NCBI GenBank assembly: GCA_934746515.1
Contig: CAKVFH010000002.1
Location: 62,001 to 126,000, forward strand
DNA from: an uncultured Clostridia bacterium
Lineage (GTDB): Bacteria; Bacillota; Clostridia; Christensenellales; UBA1242
DNA: 64,000 nucleotides
Direction: 5' to 3'
Under the pieces are notes generated by a model. That model worked only from the letters and a program-made list of their open reading frames with translations, did no database searches and was not told the DNA's origin. The number at the start of each line of letters is the position of its first letter. Within the stretch, counting starts at the first letter, position 1. The position numbers and the translations under genes were made by a program. This document shows positions 1 to 14,200 of this stretch, in pieces.

Positions 1-2236
1 GTTCATTTATAATCGCTTCTTCATACGATTTTGCAGGGCCTTCCATTTGAGATTTAAAGAATTTTTGAGTCTTCTTTAAGTCACGAATATTCGAACCAAA
101 ATCATCTTCAAGTTTGTCTTCAAGTTTTGCAATATAATCGATAATCTCTGTGCAATTTGTGCCAGCAAAAGTAGCTTTCATATTTTGAACTTGGTTTTTA
201 AAATTCATAATGAAAGAAGCAACAATCTTTTCAATTTGTTTTCCTTCAATTGTGCCCTTTTCAATGTAATAAACTTCACCAAAAGCATCAACAGCAGGAA
301 ATGCGTATTTGTCAAGCACACTCTTTGAAGTGTTGAATGAAACTGCTTTGCTGGACTCTGAAGTGATTGCCTTGCTGATTTGCTGTGAAGCAAAATTATT
401 TTCAAACGAAACCTTTCTTTGCATCGCGCTGTCAAGGGACGATTTGATAATTGCCATCTTTTTATTGTGCGAGTTGATGTCTTTGATAATCTTCTGCATT
501 TGATTGTTATTTTCGTAAGAATAAGGCTTGCTTGTATAAGATTCAAGGTTTTCGCTGAGCTTATCCACAACAGATTTTTCATAGATATATTTTGCATTCA
601 ATTCTTTCACTGACTGCAAAATTCGTTTGTATAATTCACCCTGCTCTTGACCTAAAGTGTCAACCACATTTTTAATTTCTCTTGAAGCGATTTTTTCATC
701 ACGATCAATCAATATGCCACTGAGTCTTTCAAGTTTTTCTGTTCCAAGCGAGAAAAATTTGTTTCTATGCACAGTTTCTTCAAGTTTTTCAATGCGATCT
801 GCAATAAACTTTTTAAGTTCGCTTTTCTTTGAACTTTCGGATTTTTTATCAAAATTTTTCTTATCTTTTTGAATGTATTCTGTGAACTCTTTTTGCAGAT
901 TAGAGTTTAAACTTTCAAATATACTTTCATAACCAATCAAATCTTCACGAAGCGATATGTTTTTAAGTTCTCTGTCGTATTCTTTAACCTTCATCGCGTC
1001 AAGATTTTTCTCTGTTTGAGTTTTTGCATTTGTTAATTGCTTGCCCAAAAATCCAGTGCAAACAGAAACTGACGCTGGAATATAAAATGAACGATATCTT
1101 AATCTAAAATTCACCTTTCTGAGTTCTTCATCAAATTGTTTTTCAATTTCATGTTCTTGCACAGAAATTGGGCTTGAAGAAAGATTTTGACTTCTAAAAG
1201 AAAGTGCGTTGCTAACCTTTTGATTATAAAGCTTGTCTGCGATTTCTGGGAAATTTTGTTCAAATTCAATGGCAAATTGTCTGCCATTGCCCTTATAAAA
1301 CTTAACGAAATTGTCAAATTTTTCACGCATAACATTTAGTTCAATTAGTCTAGCCTTATTCTTTTCGTCTCTTGATTCGTCAGTCTTTGTTTTTGAGAAT
1401 AATTCACTCCCCTTAACGAGTTTCATTTTATTCATTTGAAGACCTGAAGCACTTACAACTGACTTAACTGTTGTGAACTTTTTTGATCCGTTTCTATATG
1501 AAGTTTGATTGTTTAAGAAACCATATTTTTCCAAATATGTTTCCATTTTTTGTTTACTGTCTTGCCTAACCTTTGTTTCAGCAACTCTTTGAAGTTTATC
1601 AAGTTTTTCAGCAAACATTTTAATTCTAATTTTTATTAAAGCTTTCTTTTGATCATCTGTTAAATTTTGAAACTTGAATTGATCGCCAATAACATTGCCG
1701 TTTTTGTCAAGCTGTCTATCGTACTCTTTTAAAAAGTATTTGTTAGACATTCTGTCAAGATTGATACTTGCAATTTTGCTGAAATAGGTTTCAATAAAAT
1801 TGTTAAAATTAGGTCCAAATTCAATCCTGTCGTTTCTAATAGCTTTTGTTGAATTATATCTTTCAATTTGTGCTTCAATTTCTTCCAGATTTTTCTTATG
1901 AAGTTCTTTAAATTTTTCAGGAATAGTTCTTTTAAAAGTGTCTCTTTCCAAAGGTATTGAAGAAAGAGAGCCAACATCTCTTAAAAATGATACAACTATA
2001 TTTTTATTTTTTGGATAACTAACCATAGTGTAGTCATTCAAAACTACACTATAGTTATCCAATTCTTTTAAAGCTTGTTTTTTCAGCTGTTCCTGTCTTT
2101 TTTGATAGGCTTTCTTTTCTTCTTCAGACATTTGTTCGTAGTTTTTTGGCAGCTTAAAATCAATGACTTGCCTACTCAGCTCATCAATTTGTTTTTTTAG
2201 CTGTTTAATTTCTTCTAAAATTTCTTCATTTTCCAT
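1..2236 (-). CDS. Large coiled-coil protein of unknown function (partial, runs off left edge)
   Basis: An open minus-strand frame runs without a stop from an ATG at 2236 to the window edge, giving at least 745 residues of a longer protein. The start has a good ribosome-binding site (GGAGATAG, about 9 bases upstream). It lies 42 bases after the stop of the giant membrane protein on the same strand, so the two are probably co-transcribed. The protein is highly charged, rich in Lys, Glu, Asn and Ser, and begins with a heptad-like segment (EEILEEIKQLKKQIDEL). No signal peptide, membrane segment or enzyme motif is visible. A cytoplasmic structural or scaffold role beside the secretion-like apparatus is inference from position only. 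I do not recognise a family. The C-terminus is outside the window. Confidence 0.85.
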   Translation of the reverse strand, partial: MENEEILEEIKQLKKQIDELSRQVIDFKLPKNYEQMSEEEKKAYQKRQEQLKKQALKELDNYSVVLNDYTMVSYPKNKNIVVSFLRDVGSLSSIPLERDTFKRTIPEKFKELHKKNLEEIEAQIERYNSTKAIRNDRIEFGPNFNNFIETYFSKIASINLDRMSNKYFLKEYDRQLDKNGNVIGDQFKFQNLTDDQKKALIKIRIKMFAEKLDKLQRVAETKVRQDSKQKMETYLEKYGFLNNQTSYRNGSKKFTTVKSVVSASGLQMNKMKLVKGSELFSKTKTDESRDEKNKARLIELNVMREKFDNFVKFYKGNGRQFAIEFEQNFPEIADKLYNQKVSNALSFRSQNLSSSPISVQEHEIEKQFDEELRKVNFRLRYRSFYIPASVSVCTGFLGKQLTNAKTQTEKNLDAMKVKEYDRELKNISLREDLIGYESIFESLNSNLQKEFTEYIQKDKKNFDKKSESSKKSELKKFIADRIEKLEETVHRNKFFSLGTEKLERLSGILIDRDEKIASREIKNVVDTLGQEQGELYKRILQSVKELNAKYIYEKSVVDKLSENLESYTSKPYSYENNNQMQKIIKDINSHNKKMAIIKSSLDSAMQRKVSFENNFASQQISKAITSESSKAVSFNTSKSVLDKYAFPAVDAFGEVYYIEKGTIEGKQIEKIVASFIMNFKNQVQNMKATFAGTNCTEIIDYIAKLEDKLEDDFGSNIRDLKKTQKFFKSQMEGPAKSYEEAIINE
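2013..2060. repeat. Long inverted repeat inside the coiled-coil gene
   Basis: The arms are GGATAACTA-ACCA-TAGTGTAGT and its complement without the four-base bulge, around an 8-base loop, giving about 18 paired bases. It lies within codons of the gene starting at 2236 and encodes a near-mirrored peptide (NYSVVLNDYTMVSY). A hairpin this long inside a coding region is unusual; it may be mutational (template switching) or may act on the transcript. Confidence 0.7.
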
Positions 2237-2278
2237 TAACCTATCTCCAAAGTTTTATTTTGTGATATTTATTAACTG

Positions 2279-5200
2279 CTATTTTTTCTTTTTGCTTGCA
2301 GCGTATTCTCTTCTGAGACTAGCAATCTGTGATTCTAACCTGCTTATTTTTGAAGCAAGTGCTGCATTGTGATTGCTATAGATTCTATTTGCAATTGTTG
2401 GGTCGTTTAATCTCTTGTCTACATTTGTTTCAACCAAAACTCTAACATCATCACCATTAAGGAAATTATTAAATTGTTGTTTAACAGTTGTTTTTGTTAT
2501 GTTTTTGATTACAGATTGGAGTTTCTCATCAGTTTCCAGTTTGCTTGTGAGATCTCTCATAAGATCGTCAACATCAGCATTTTTGTCGGTTTTTACACCC
2601 ATCATTTTCTTAAGAACACCCTTAAGAGAATCTTTCATTTTTCCTGCAAATGTTGGGTTTTGATATTCAAGATTATCAATCGTTCTGCTGTAATTAGCAA
2701 AGTTAGCCGTATCGGCAAATTCAAATTTTCCTGCTTTATTTTTCTTCAAAAGTTCATTCGTTCCCAATTTTTCACGAAGCTCATCAATATGATCATTGAT
2801 GTATTTGTTGACTTGCTCTCTGGTCATCTTTTTAAATCTTTCTTCGAACAAGTTGCTGTCTTGGTTTAAAAGTTCCCTTTGAATGAGTTTCTTAAATTCT
2901 GCATCAGTATAGAACTCACGAATCATTGTGTTGACGAAAATTTTCTTCATTACAGGATTGTTGATAACATGATTTGCACGAGCTTGACGATATCTTCTTC
3001 TGTCAAACATGTGTTCAGGTCTGTGAGCACCAACTTCAATGAGTCTTTCTCTAACAGGCTCGCCTTGTCCAGATCTCAAGAATGCACTGATTTGCGCTTG
3101 AGTTAGACCCATTTTAACATCATAGTTTGTTGCAGTGCTTGAATTAGAAATAATTTTCTTTTCAAACAAATCATTAAGTTTTGCTGTGTCAATTTTGTTT
3201 CCTTTAACAAATTTTTCATCCTTCAAAACTTCTTTAATTCTTTGAGATTTTTCAGTATTTGAAAGTCTTTCAAAATCAATACCACTAGATTTCAAGTAAT
3301 CTTTGATCTTTGTGAATGTTTCTTGATTTTGCGCAGAACTTAACACAGAAACCATTGCTCTTCCGGTAAATTCAGCATTATTCTTTAATGCTTGAACTTT
3401 GGCATCGAAGATTTCTTTTTCGCTTGCATTTGGATTGTTGTTTGACAAGATTCGTCTGATAGACTCACTATCATTGATGAGTGTTACATTTCTGAACAAG
3501 TTTGCAAACTCTTCAGAATTTTCGTTATGTCTGTAGTATTGTTGAAGCATTGATTTATTTGCAGAATATTCGCCTGCTTCTTGTTTAGACATCTTGCTAA
3601 CATCAGGAATTTCGGTAAGTTTGCCGTTTATGTTTTCCTTTGCAATAATATTTTGTTTTGCAGTTGAAACTATCTTTTCACCATCAGTTTTCATTTCTCT
3701 GATGATGTTATCAAATTCTGTCTGATTCAAGTTGTTAAGAACTTTTCTGTTACTTGCTTGAGTTCTGAAATCTACTGGCATGTCAGTTATCTTTTTGTTT
3801 ATGTCTTTCAATATATCTGAACCAGAAGAAATAAATCTTGAATAGTTGTTAAACAACCAGTTGTTTCTGTCAATTTCACTAATATTGTCAAGTTCAGAAC
3901 CATGGTTTTCAGCTTTATACAAAGCGCCAGCCTTTCCTTTGAACTCGTCATTATTCCAAATGAGTGAAGCAACTGATCTCTGACGCTCAAGTCCACCGTT
4001 TGCAATCATGTTTCTGTTTGCAACAGCAATTGCTTGAGCATAAGTCATGCTTTCTGCTTCTCTGTAAAGCTCACGATTATTTTCTTTGAATGAACTAATA
4101 ACTTGTTGTTTTCTTTCAACTTCAGTTTTTGCTTCTTTACCTACACCGCTCTTTTCAACAGATTGAATTTGATCCTTTGCTTTTGAGCTTAAATAGCTGT
4201 AAATGCCTTCAACAATTGCCTGTTGTTTTTCAGCTTCGGTTAACAATTGAACTTTCCCTGCAGCAGTTGAAATAACTTTTTCTGCGTTTTCACTATGTGA
4301 AGTTTGTTCAAGTTCTTTCTTAACTCTTTCGTTTGAAATAAGCATGCCTTGTTGTTGTTCATAAACTTCAGCACTTTGTTTTGTTGTTGTTTGTTTTTGA
4401 AGAAGTGAATAAGCTTGTGAATCAGAAAGTCCGAGTTTTGCAGCATTCATAGCAAACAATGTTTCTGTGATTTCTGAAATAAGTCTTTCTTTCAAAGCTT
4501 CGCCAGCTGGTGAATTTAAGAATTTAGAAATCAAATCCATTGAATTTATGTCAACATTGTTATTTTTAAGGATTCTTGTTGCACCAGTATCTTGAGCTGC
4601 AAGTTTTGCAAGAAGTGCATTTTGTTCAGCAATTGAAAGTGTCGCAAAACCATTTTGAGAAGTCTCTTGTTTGAGTTCCGCAAGTTGTTCTGCTGGAACA
4701 GTTTGTCTTAAGAACTCGGCAACTTGACTAGCATTTGTAAATCCTTGAGCTGTTGAGTTTAATTTAGAAATATCTCTTTCACCTGACAAGTATTGTGCTT
4801 TAAGATTATCAATAGCGCGTTCAGCGGTGGTGTTTGTAACTCCGCCAGCTTGCACACCTGATGTATAACCCATTGCCTGCAATTGCTTTTCAAGTGAAGC
4901 CTTTGTTTTGTTTGCTTTTTGCAAAGCTTCAAGCCTTTGAACTTTTGATGATTCTTCTTCAGCAAGTGCTGCTGTAATATTGATATTTTCAGCCTGTGTT
5001 TTACCAGTTTCGTCAAATGTGAAGTATTTTTTATTAACAGCATTTAAGAGTTTTTGATCAACCTTGATGCCTGCAGAATTTAAAATTTCTTTGTTTTGAC
5101 CATTGCTATCAATGTATGCCTTCATTGCTTTTTCAGCAGCAACATTTGTGGCTTTGTCGCCACCTTCTTTGTAGCCGAACGACTCTTTAACTTGATTATA

Positions 5201-8200
5201 CATTTCCGTTTGTTTTGATTTTGCACCAATCAATTCTTGAGCATCTTCGTCTGTCAAATTGCCATAGGCTTCATAATCTTCAACAATAGATTGAACTTCA
5301 GGCGACTTCGATTTAACGCTTCCGAGTTTCGTGATATTTTCAAGAACACGTTCGTTTACTTGTTTGCCCTTTTCGCCGCCAGAAATATAAGCATCAATAT
5401 TCTTATCAGTTTGCTTTCCAAGTATCTTGGCTTTTGAGTAGCCAACAACCACCGAAACAGCTTCATCACTAGACCAGTCAATATTCTGAATCTTATCTTG
5501 CCATGCTTTGTTCTGTTCATTTGAAATAATTTCATCAATAACGGCAGTATAACCCACTGAATCGGTATTCACTTTGCCATTTTCATGCTCGATTCCAACC
5601 GCATCCAAAACGAGTTGATTTGTGATTATATCTTTTTCTTGCTCGTTTGAATTTTGCATTATGGTTTTAACAAATTCTTCGTTAGACAAAGACTTATTTG
5701 TTGTTTGAGAAAGAGCTGATGTTCTTGAATCGAGTTCTTGTGAGCGACGGTTTGCAAGTTCCCCAAGTTTTTCTGAAATATATTGTGGACTTGTTTTCTT
5801 AACTTGCGAAATATTCATTCCAGCTTCACCAAACATTCTGTTTATAAACATTTGATGTTCAGTGTTGCCATTTATAAATTTATCTAATTCTGTGTTAAAT
5901 TCCAAAGATGCGGAATCTTTTGAAAGAACTTTTGATTGAAGCTCAGAAAGCAACTGCTGTTCTCTTGCAATGTAAGCTTTGTTATTAGCAATGCCAAGAG
6001 AAACAAAAGCTTGTCCAACTTTTTCGCTATCTGATTTTGCCCTTAATTCAAGTTGCGCAACACCAGCTTTCGCTTGTTCAAATTTTTCTTTCTCTTTAGC
6101 TGAAAGTGTCTTGCCTTCGAGACCAACTTCAAGCTTGCTTAATTCAAAGTTTGCTTCACTAAATGCACTTTGAGATCTAAAACTTTGAGTTTGTAATTTA
6201 GAGTATTTTGCAAAATTATCTTTTTCTTGTTGTGAAATTTCATTTACCAAATCAATTGGAGTATTTTTCATGATAGATTCAACAACAACAGTGTCTGCAG
6301 TGTTGTTTCTGATTGATGCAGAACTAAATTCTTGAGTCTTGCCTAAAATCTTTGCTTTAGCGTAAGCCACAAGGACTTCTTCTGGATTATAAAGCGCTTT
6401 TTGAGTTAAGTCTGTAAATAATCTTCCGTTTTCGCTGTTTGGATTTGAATTGATTTCAGCAATAAGCTTTTTCGCTTCGTCTGAATTTATATCAACATTT
6501 CCATTTTCACCAAGAATATTGAAATATTTAGCAACAATTTTATTAACAATTTCATCCTTGTTTTCGGTTGACGAATTCATGAATGCTGAAACAAGTTCTT
6601 TGTCTCCAAAACTTGCTTCAGAAAGTTGTCTTTCAGTTATTTGTTCTTGCTCTGTTCTTCCGTAAAGATTGCCTGTTGAAATTGCAGCAATATTTGCAGA
6701 CAAGTGAGCTGAATAATCCATTTGTTGAGCTTTTGACAACAAATCAAATGCTTGAACTTTGAATGATCCATTTCCAACATGTTTTGCAGTTACAGCGGAA
6801 AGCTCTTTTGCATAATCTTGAGTCTTGATTTGTCCAAGCATAGAATTGCTATCTTTAACACCCTGCTTGATTGATTCAAGAATAACATCATCTTTTGTGT
6901 CGTCTGTAATACGATATTGCGACTTAAACTCTTTAAGCTTTTCTGGATTATTTTGAAGGTAGAGATAAATTGCTTCTGCATTGATATCAGCATTGTTTTG
7001 TGCTCTATCAAACACAGTTTGATGATAATCACTACCTGTAATATTTCCAGTTGTTTCGTTTTGATAGTTAAGTGTAAGTGCATAGTTTCCGGCAATTGCT
7101 CGAGTTGTGTTGTTTTTGTAACCTGTTCTAACAATTGAATCCACAACAGCATCACTTGAAATGTCTTGATGTGAAAGAAGTTGAGCAATAGCAACATTTA
7201 CGCTATCGTCTTTTGCACCTTTTCCGCGCACACTCATATCGTTTACGGTAAAGCCTAACCCCTTTGCACCAATTGATATGCCAAGGTTCAAACCAAGACC
7301 ATTTCTATCTGTGCTATTTTCAATAAGTCTAAGTTGGTCTTTAATTGACATGTTTGCATTTTCTTCAAGTTTTTGATTGAATGTGTCAAGTTGTTCACTT
7401 GTCATCATTGACTTGTAAATTGCAATTTTTTGTTCATCTGAAATCAAATAGTTTGCGGCATCCAAATTATTAGTGCCCGTTGCTGTAGCAAATGATGAAA
7501 GAACATCAGCTGCAATAACTCTTCCGCCTGTTGTTCCCGACAAGTTTGCAACAGCATTTCTGTAAGCATCATTTGTGTTTGTGACAAAGTTTGAATCAGA
7601 AATTGCTTGATTATTTGCAATTTGAGCAGCAACTGCCATACGGTTTGCACCTTCAAGCATCAAGCCGTTTGCAACAGCTTCATCAATCATTTGTTTGATG
7701 TTTGCTGGAAGTTGTGCATTATTTATAATTTGTTGTGTTTGTTCAGTTGAAACCACTTGACCAACACTTGGTCCAGTTGGAGCGGCTGAATAAGATTGGT
7801 AACCACCAACTTGCTGATTTCCAGCGTAAGATTGTCCTCCAACACGAGCGCCTGCAACTCTAACCTTTCTATTTTTAACAAATAGAGCACCGCCAACACC
7901 TGCAGCACCAAGTCCTGCAGCAAGTCCAACGCCGCCTATGCCGAGAGTTCCGGCAGTAAATGCAGCTATTCCGGCACCTGCTGCAACTTTAAGAGCATTG
8001 CCGCCCCATTGCTTGATATATTGTGCTTTTGTTTGATCGTCTGCTGCTCTATATTTTCTAACAAGTCCGACACCTTTCTTTACTAGGTATGAACCAGCTA
8101 GAATTCCGCCAGCAGCAAGCACTCCAGTATTTGGAATTAACATTGCAGCACCAGCAGCCGCGCCAATCAAACCTTTAGCAATAACGCTGTTTCTTGCTTT

Positions 8201-11200
8201 CTTGATAGCAATTTTTCCTGCAGCAGCATTTCTTTGCTCTGATGTTAGTTTCCCAGCCATTGCATTTTGAACAGACTTGAGCTTGTCACCTTTAAGCTTT
8301 TGCTCATCTTTTGTGACTTTGCCATTTTCATCAATTCTATTGATTGTCTGAATGACATTGCCTTTCTTATCTATTTTAAGATTATCAAAAGTCTGTCCGT
8401 CAGCTGTTGTAATTTTGCCATCTTCAAAGAATTGTTCATTCAATTTGGTTTCATCACCACTTTTGATAACATTCTTCAAAATTTCATTGTTGCTATATTC
8501 TGAAACACCATCATTTTTCAGACTTGCTTGATAAACTTCAGCTTGTGCTGCACCAGTTGCAGTAGTTCCACTTGGAGCAGTGAAAGGTTGAGCAAAACTT
8601 GGATTTCTTTCCGAAATTTGAAGTTGCCCTGCAGAAGATCTTCTAACCCTTCTTCTGCTTCTAGCAAACATAACACCGCCAACACCTGCAGCACCAAGTC
8701 CTGCAGCAAGTCCAACACCGCCCATGCCGAGAGTTCCGACAGTAAAGGCCGCAATTCCAGCACCTGCTGCAACTTTCATCACTCTTCCGCCAAATCTTCT
8801 AATCATTTGGGCTTTTGTTTGATCATTTGCAGCTCTGTAGCGTTTAATTGCACCAGCACTCTTCTTTACTAGGAATGAACCAGCCAAAATTCCGCCGGCA
8901 GCAAGAACTCCAACACCTGGAATTAACATTGCAATGCCAGCAGCCGCACCAATCAAGCCTTTAGCAATAATGCTGTTTTTTGCTTTCTTGATAGCAATCT
9001 TTCCTGCAGCTGAATTTCTTTGTGCTGATGTCAATTTTCCAGCCATTGCATTTTGAACAGACTTAAGCTCTTCACCTTTAAGTTTTTTGCCGTCTTTCAT
9101 AATATTGCCATTCTTAATTTCAAGGCCTTCAATTGTCTGTCCGTTCGCTGTTGTTATCTTGCCATCTTCAAAGAATTGTTCATTCAATTTGGTTTCATCA
9201 CCATTCTTGATAACATTCTTTAATATTGCACTATTACTATATTCTGAAACTGCATCTTGACCTGATTCAGCATTTCTTGCATTTGTTTGAGCTGCTTCAG
9301 CTTGTGCTGCACCAGTTGCAGTAGATCCTGCAGGAGCTGTCAAAGGTTGTCTCATTGTAGGGTTCATTTGTGCTATTTGTAATTGACCCCTGCTAGCTTT
9401 TCTTGCCTTTAATTTATTAGCGGCAAATAGAACACCTCCAACAGCAGCTGCACCAAGCAAGCCACCAGTAAGCACTCCACCTGCAGCAACTTTAAGAGCA
9501 TTGCCGCCCCATTTTTTGATATATTGTGCTTTAGTTTGATCGTCTGCTGCTCTATATTTTTTAATAAGTCCTGCACCTTTCTTTGCTAGGAACGAGCCAC
9601 CTGCAATTGCAAGTGCAATTCCTGGTCCAATACCTGGGATAGCCAGCGAAACTGCAGCTGCAACACCAGCCAAAGCCTTTGCACCGAGACCGAGCAATGC
9701 ATTTCGTTTTGCAATCTTACCTTCTGCTGTAGTTCTCTGATTGTCAGTAAGTTTTCCTGCCATTGCAGTTTGAACAGCTTTGAGCTTGTCACCTTTAAGC
9801 TTTTGCTCATCTTTTGTGACTTTGCCATTTTCATCAATTCTATTGATTGTCTGAATGACATTGCCTTTCTTATCTATTTTAAGATTATCAAAAGTCTGTC
9901 CGTCAGCTGTTGTAATTTTGCCATCTTCAAAGAATTGTTCATTGAGTTCATCTACATTGCCATTCTTGATAACATTCTTTAATATTGCATTATCACTATA
10001 AGCAGATGCTCCAGCTTGTGCACCATTACCAGTTCCACCAGTTTGTGCGCCTTGACTTGCATCACCTTCAGCATTTCTTGAGTTTGCTTGAGCCGCAGCA
10101 CCAGCAGCTGCACCAGTTGCAGTAGATCCTGCAGGAGCTGTCAAAGGTTGTCTCATTGCAGGGTTCATTTGAGATATTTGAAGTTGTCCCCTGCTAGCTT
10201 TTCTTGCCTTTAATTTATTAGCGGCAAATAGAACACCACCAACAGCAGCTGCACCAAGCAAGCCACCAGTAAGCACTCCACCTGCAGCAACTTTAAGAGC
10301 ATTGCCGCCCCATTTTTTGATATATTGTGCTTTAGTTTGATCGTCTGCTGCTCTATATTTTTTAACAAGTCCAACGCCTTTCTTTGCTAGGAACGAGCCA
10401 CCTGCAATTGCAAGTGCAATTCCTGGTCCAATACCTGGGATAGCCAACGAAACTGCAGCTGCAACACCAGCCAAAGCCTTTGCACCGAGGCCGAGCAATG
10501 CATTTCTTTTTGCAATCTTACCTTCTGCTGTGGTTCTCTGATTGTCAGTCAACTTTCCTGCCATTGCAGATTTAACAGTTTGGAGATCTTTACCTTTAAG
10601 CTCTTTGCCGTCTTGCATGATCTTGCCGTTCTTAATTTCAAGATTTTCGAGAGTTTGTCCGTTTGCTGTTGTAAGCTTGCCGTTTTCAAAGAATTGTTCA
10701 TTTAATTTAGTTTCATCACCATTTTTGATAACATTCTTTAATATTGCATTATCACTATAAGCGGATGCTCCAGCTTGTGCACCATTACCAGTTCCACCAG
10801 TTTGTGCGCCTTGACTTGCATCACCTTCAGCATTTCTTGAGTTTGCTTGAGCCGCAGCACCAGCAGCTGCACCAGTTGCAGTAGATCCTGCAGGAGCTGT
10901 CAAAGGTTGTCTCATTGCAGGGTTCATTTGAGCTAATTGCTGTTGTCCCTTATTAGCTTTTCTTACCTTTAGTTTATTTGCAGCAAAAATTGTTCCACCA
11001 ACCAAAGCCGCACCAAGAACACCACCGCCAAACACGAAGCCCGCACCAACTTTAAGTGCATTTCCACCCCATTTTTTAATGAGTTTAGCTCTTGTTTGAT
11101 CGTCTGCTGCTCTATATTGTTTAATGAGTCCAACACCTTTCTTTGCTAGGAACGAGCCACCTGCGATAAGCACACCAGCAAGTGGGCCACCAACTGCGGT

Positions 11201-14200
11201 TGCAATTGCAGCAGCTCCCAGAACGCCAGCTTTTCCAGCAAGTCCAAGAAGTGCACCTTTCTTTGAGCTTTGATCAAAACCTAACAAGCCATTTGCAACT
11301 TGACCGAACTTGCTATTTGCAAACCTATCAGGCAATGCGCTTGCTTCTTGAATACCAAATTTAACTCCAGCTTTCAATTTAGCATTTCTAACAGTTTTGT
11401 CATATTTCTTGGTTTGAGCGTCAACATTTCCTTCAGCAATTTCTTGGCTCTTATCAGACATAACTTTCAAAGCTTCTTTTCTTACTGCAAGACCTGTTCT
11501 TCCTTTCTCTTTCTGTTCTGCCATATAAGCATCATAATACTTTAATGCTGACTTTCCAGCTGCAGTGTTTTCAAGTTCTGCTTTAATCTTATCAGCATCT
11601 CCGTCACTTGAAAGGTTATTTATCTTACTCTTTAATTTTTCAGCATTTGCATCTGTTTTTTGTTTATCAGCTTCAGCATCGTCAAGACCCTTTCTAGAAA
11701 CTTTTGCAATTTCTTCATTTTGCATTTCTTCAAGAGTTTTCTTTTTCTGTTCAACCTGTTCTTCAGTTCCATCTTTTATTTCATTTTCAACAGTCTGACC
11801 ATTTTGGTTATAAGTTTGATTTACTGTTTCACCTGAACCACTATCTTTGCTATTATCAGACATATTAGAAATATCAGGATTTTGCTTTATGATATTTTCA
11901 AGTTCTTCTCTAGCAATTAGACGAATATGTTCATCGTCTGTACCAATGCCGCCTTGATATTCTTCACCATTATTATCAACTTCATTTTCACCTGAAGCAT
12001 TTACTGGTTCTTCCTCGGCATTTTCTCTGTTATTATTTTGAGACTCTTCACCAGTTCGCTGATTTTCTATGTTTGTCCTAGATTGACCTTCTGGGTTTTC
12101 ATCCAATGGGCTCTTTGTTTCTTCAGCGGTTTGCCCATCTTTCTTTTCTTCATTTTCGTCTTTACCATTATCACGGCTGTTGCCTGCAGGTCTTCCACCA
12201 GCTGGGCCACCAGGACCACCAGAAGGACCACCACCACCGCCATCGGCGCCAGCAGCAGCACCAGCAGTTGATTCAACACCTTCTTTAAATTTCTCGCCAC
12301 CTTTCTTAACAGCACCAACAACTTTTTTGGCACCATCTATAATGAACTGCGAACCAGGGATAACACCCGGAGCCATTGAAACGGCTTCTTTAAAGCCGCT
12401 TTTGAGTGATTTTCCGGAAATCATATCCGTTGCACTCTTCATTGTGGTTTTTACATTATTCTTGACAGCTGCACCGGTTTTATCCAAGCTTTGACCTTTT
12501 CCAACAAGACCCTGAACAAATCCAGGAAGCTCATTGATTAAAGTAAATGCAACAAGCAAGAACAAAATGTAAATAAGCTCATTGAGCATATTTGCAGTAA
12601 TTGGCAATTTTTTCAAGAAATAACTTCCAGAATTTGCAATTGCTTCTTCTGTGAAAATAGTGCTTGAAATTTCTCTAATTGGTGCAAGTAAAACGAAGAA
12701 TACATTCAGTCCTATCAAAACACCATAGGTTGAAAGCACTTCACCCATAATTTTTTCACGCAAATCGCCAAATCTTTTGCCATCATCAATAGGCATTGTT
12801 GAAGCCGCAACAGGCATTGCGAGATAGTAAAGCGTAATCATATAGAAACGCTTAATTACACCCCAAAGTGCAGAGAACAAAACTTTGATAATCAGCACTG
12901 AAGCAACTAACAACAGAACATAGTTGATTCCACTTGCTGCATAGAATGTTTGAAGTTTTATGTTTTGGTCAAAGAAATAGTCAAATGTGATACCAGAAAC
13001 ATTGCCAGAATATTTAAAGGTGCTTGAAACAACTGGTGTATCGCTAACCTGTTGAACCACACCTGTTTTAAATTCAAATATTCCCTTCCACAAATAAATG
13101 TTGATTTCTACCAAATAACATCCAAATGTGTTTCTTGAATAATTTTCAATTTGATATCTAAAACATGAAACAGAGTCTGAAGTTTGCGCGTTTTCATAAA
13201 ACTCAAGCATTCTAGCTTCCGCACTTTTGAGTTTAACTTCAAGAGTGTTATTAAAGATACCTTTGGCAGTTTCACTATCACCCGCAGTTTGGAATGCAGG
13301 TCTTGGAGTCATCTTACCTTCATTTTGAATATAGTAATATCTTGTTCCCCAGTTTGAATCAAAATATTTTGTACTTTTTAAAACATCAAAATTAAGATTA
13401 TTTAATTGTGCTAAAACTGATTTTGTAAATGTTCCATAAAAATCTTCAGTGTTTTCAAAAATTGAGAATGTATTTTTTAAAATACTCTTTGCTTCATCTC
13501 CAATTTTGTAATCTTTGATTGTATAAGATTTCAAAACCAAATTTTTAGCTTCTTTTGACGCACTTCCGTTCAAATAGCATGGATACAAACCTTTACTTGA
13601 GTTGTTATAAGTTTTTGATGTATCAACTTGCAAAACTCCATTCACTTCTTTTGTTTTGAAGTAACTCGATGTTCCACTTACATAAATAACATAACAAAAA
13701 CCTTTTTCAGCAGATGCGAATTGATAATATTTAGTACCACCAACAGTTTCGGTTACGCCAGTCCATTTTAATTTGTATTCACTTTTAAATGGAGAAGATG
13801 AAGATAGCGATATAACAATCTCTGATTCCTGCAAATCACTTGTTGAGTCAACATTAACTTTATAAGTTTTTATTTCTAAATCTCTTTCACCTTCAGCATA
13901 CAAACTTCCATTGTTGTAGGTTGCCAAATAATTGCTTAATGCTGAATTATAAACAAGTCTTGTGTAATAATCATAAGTATTTAAAATTAAATCATTGCCA
14001 TTTTCTTTAACATCATAATAATAACCGCCGTCTGTATCAGTAACAATTGAATCTTTGCCGTTATCAACTGAAGAAGTATTCTTTAAATATGTTGGGTTGC
14101 CATATCTAGCATCAACTGTATTTGTGTCAAATGTACCTTTTGCCCAAACAACACCCTTGTATTCGCTTGCATAATAAACTGACTTAAAACAATAGTTTTT

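Noticed and set aside
205..597. Minus-strand frame of 130 codons
   Set aside because: It is an alternative frame within the coiled-coil gene (1-2236); composition and lack of a start site mark it as a shadow.
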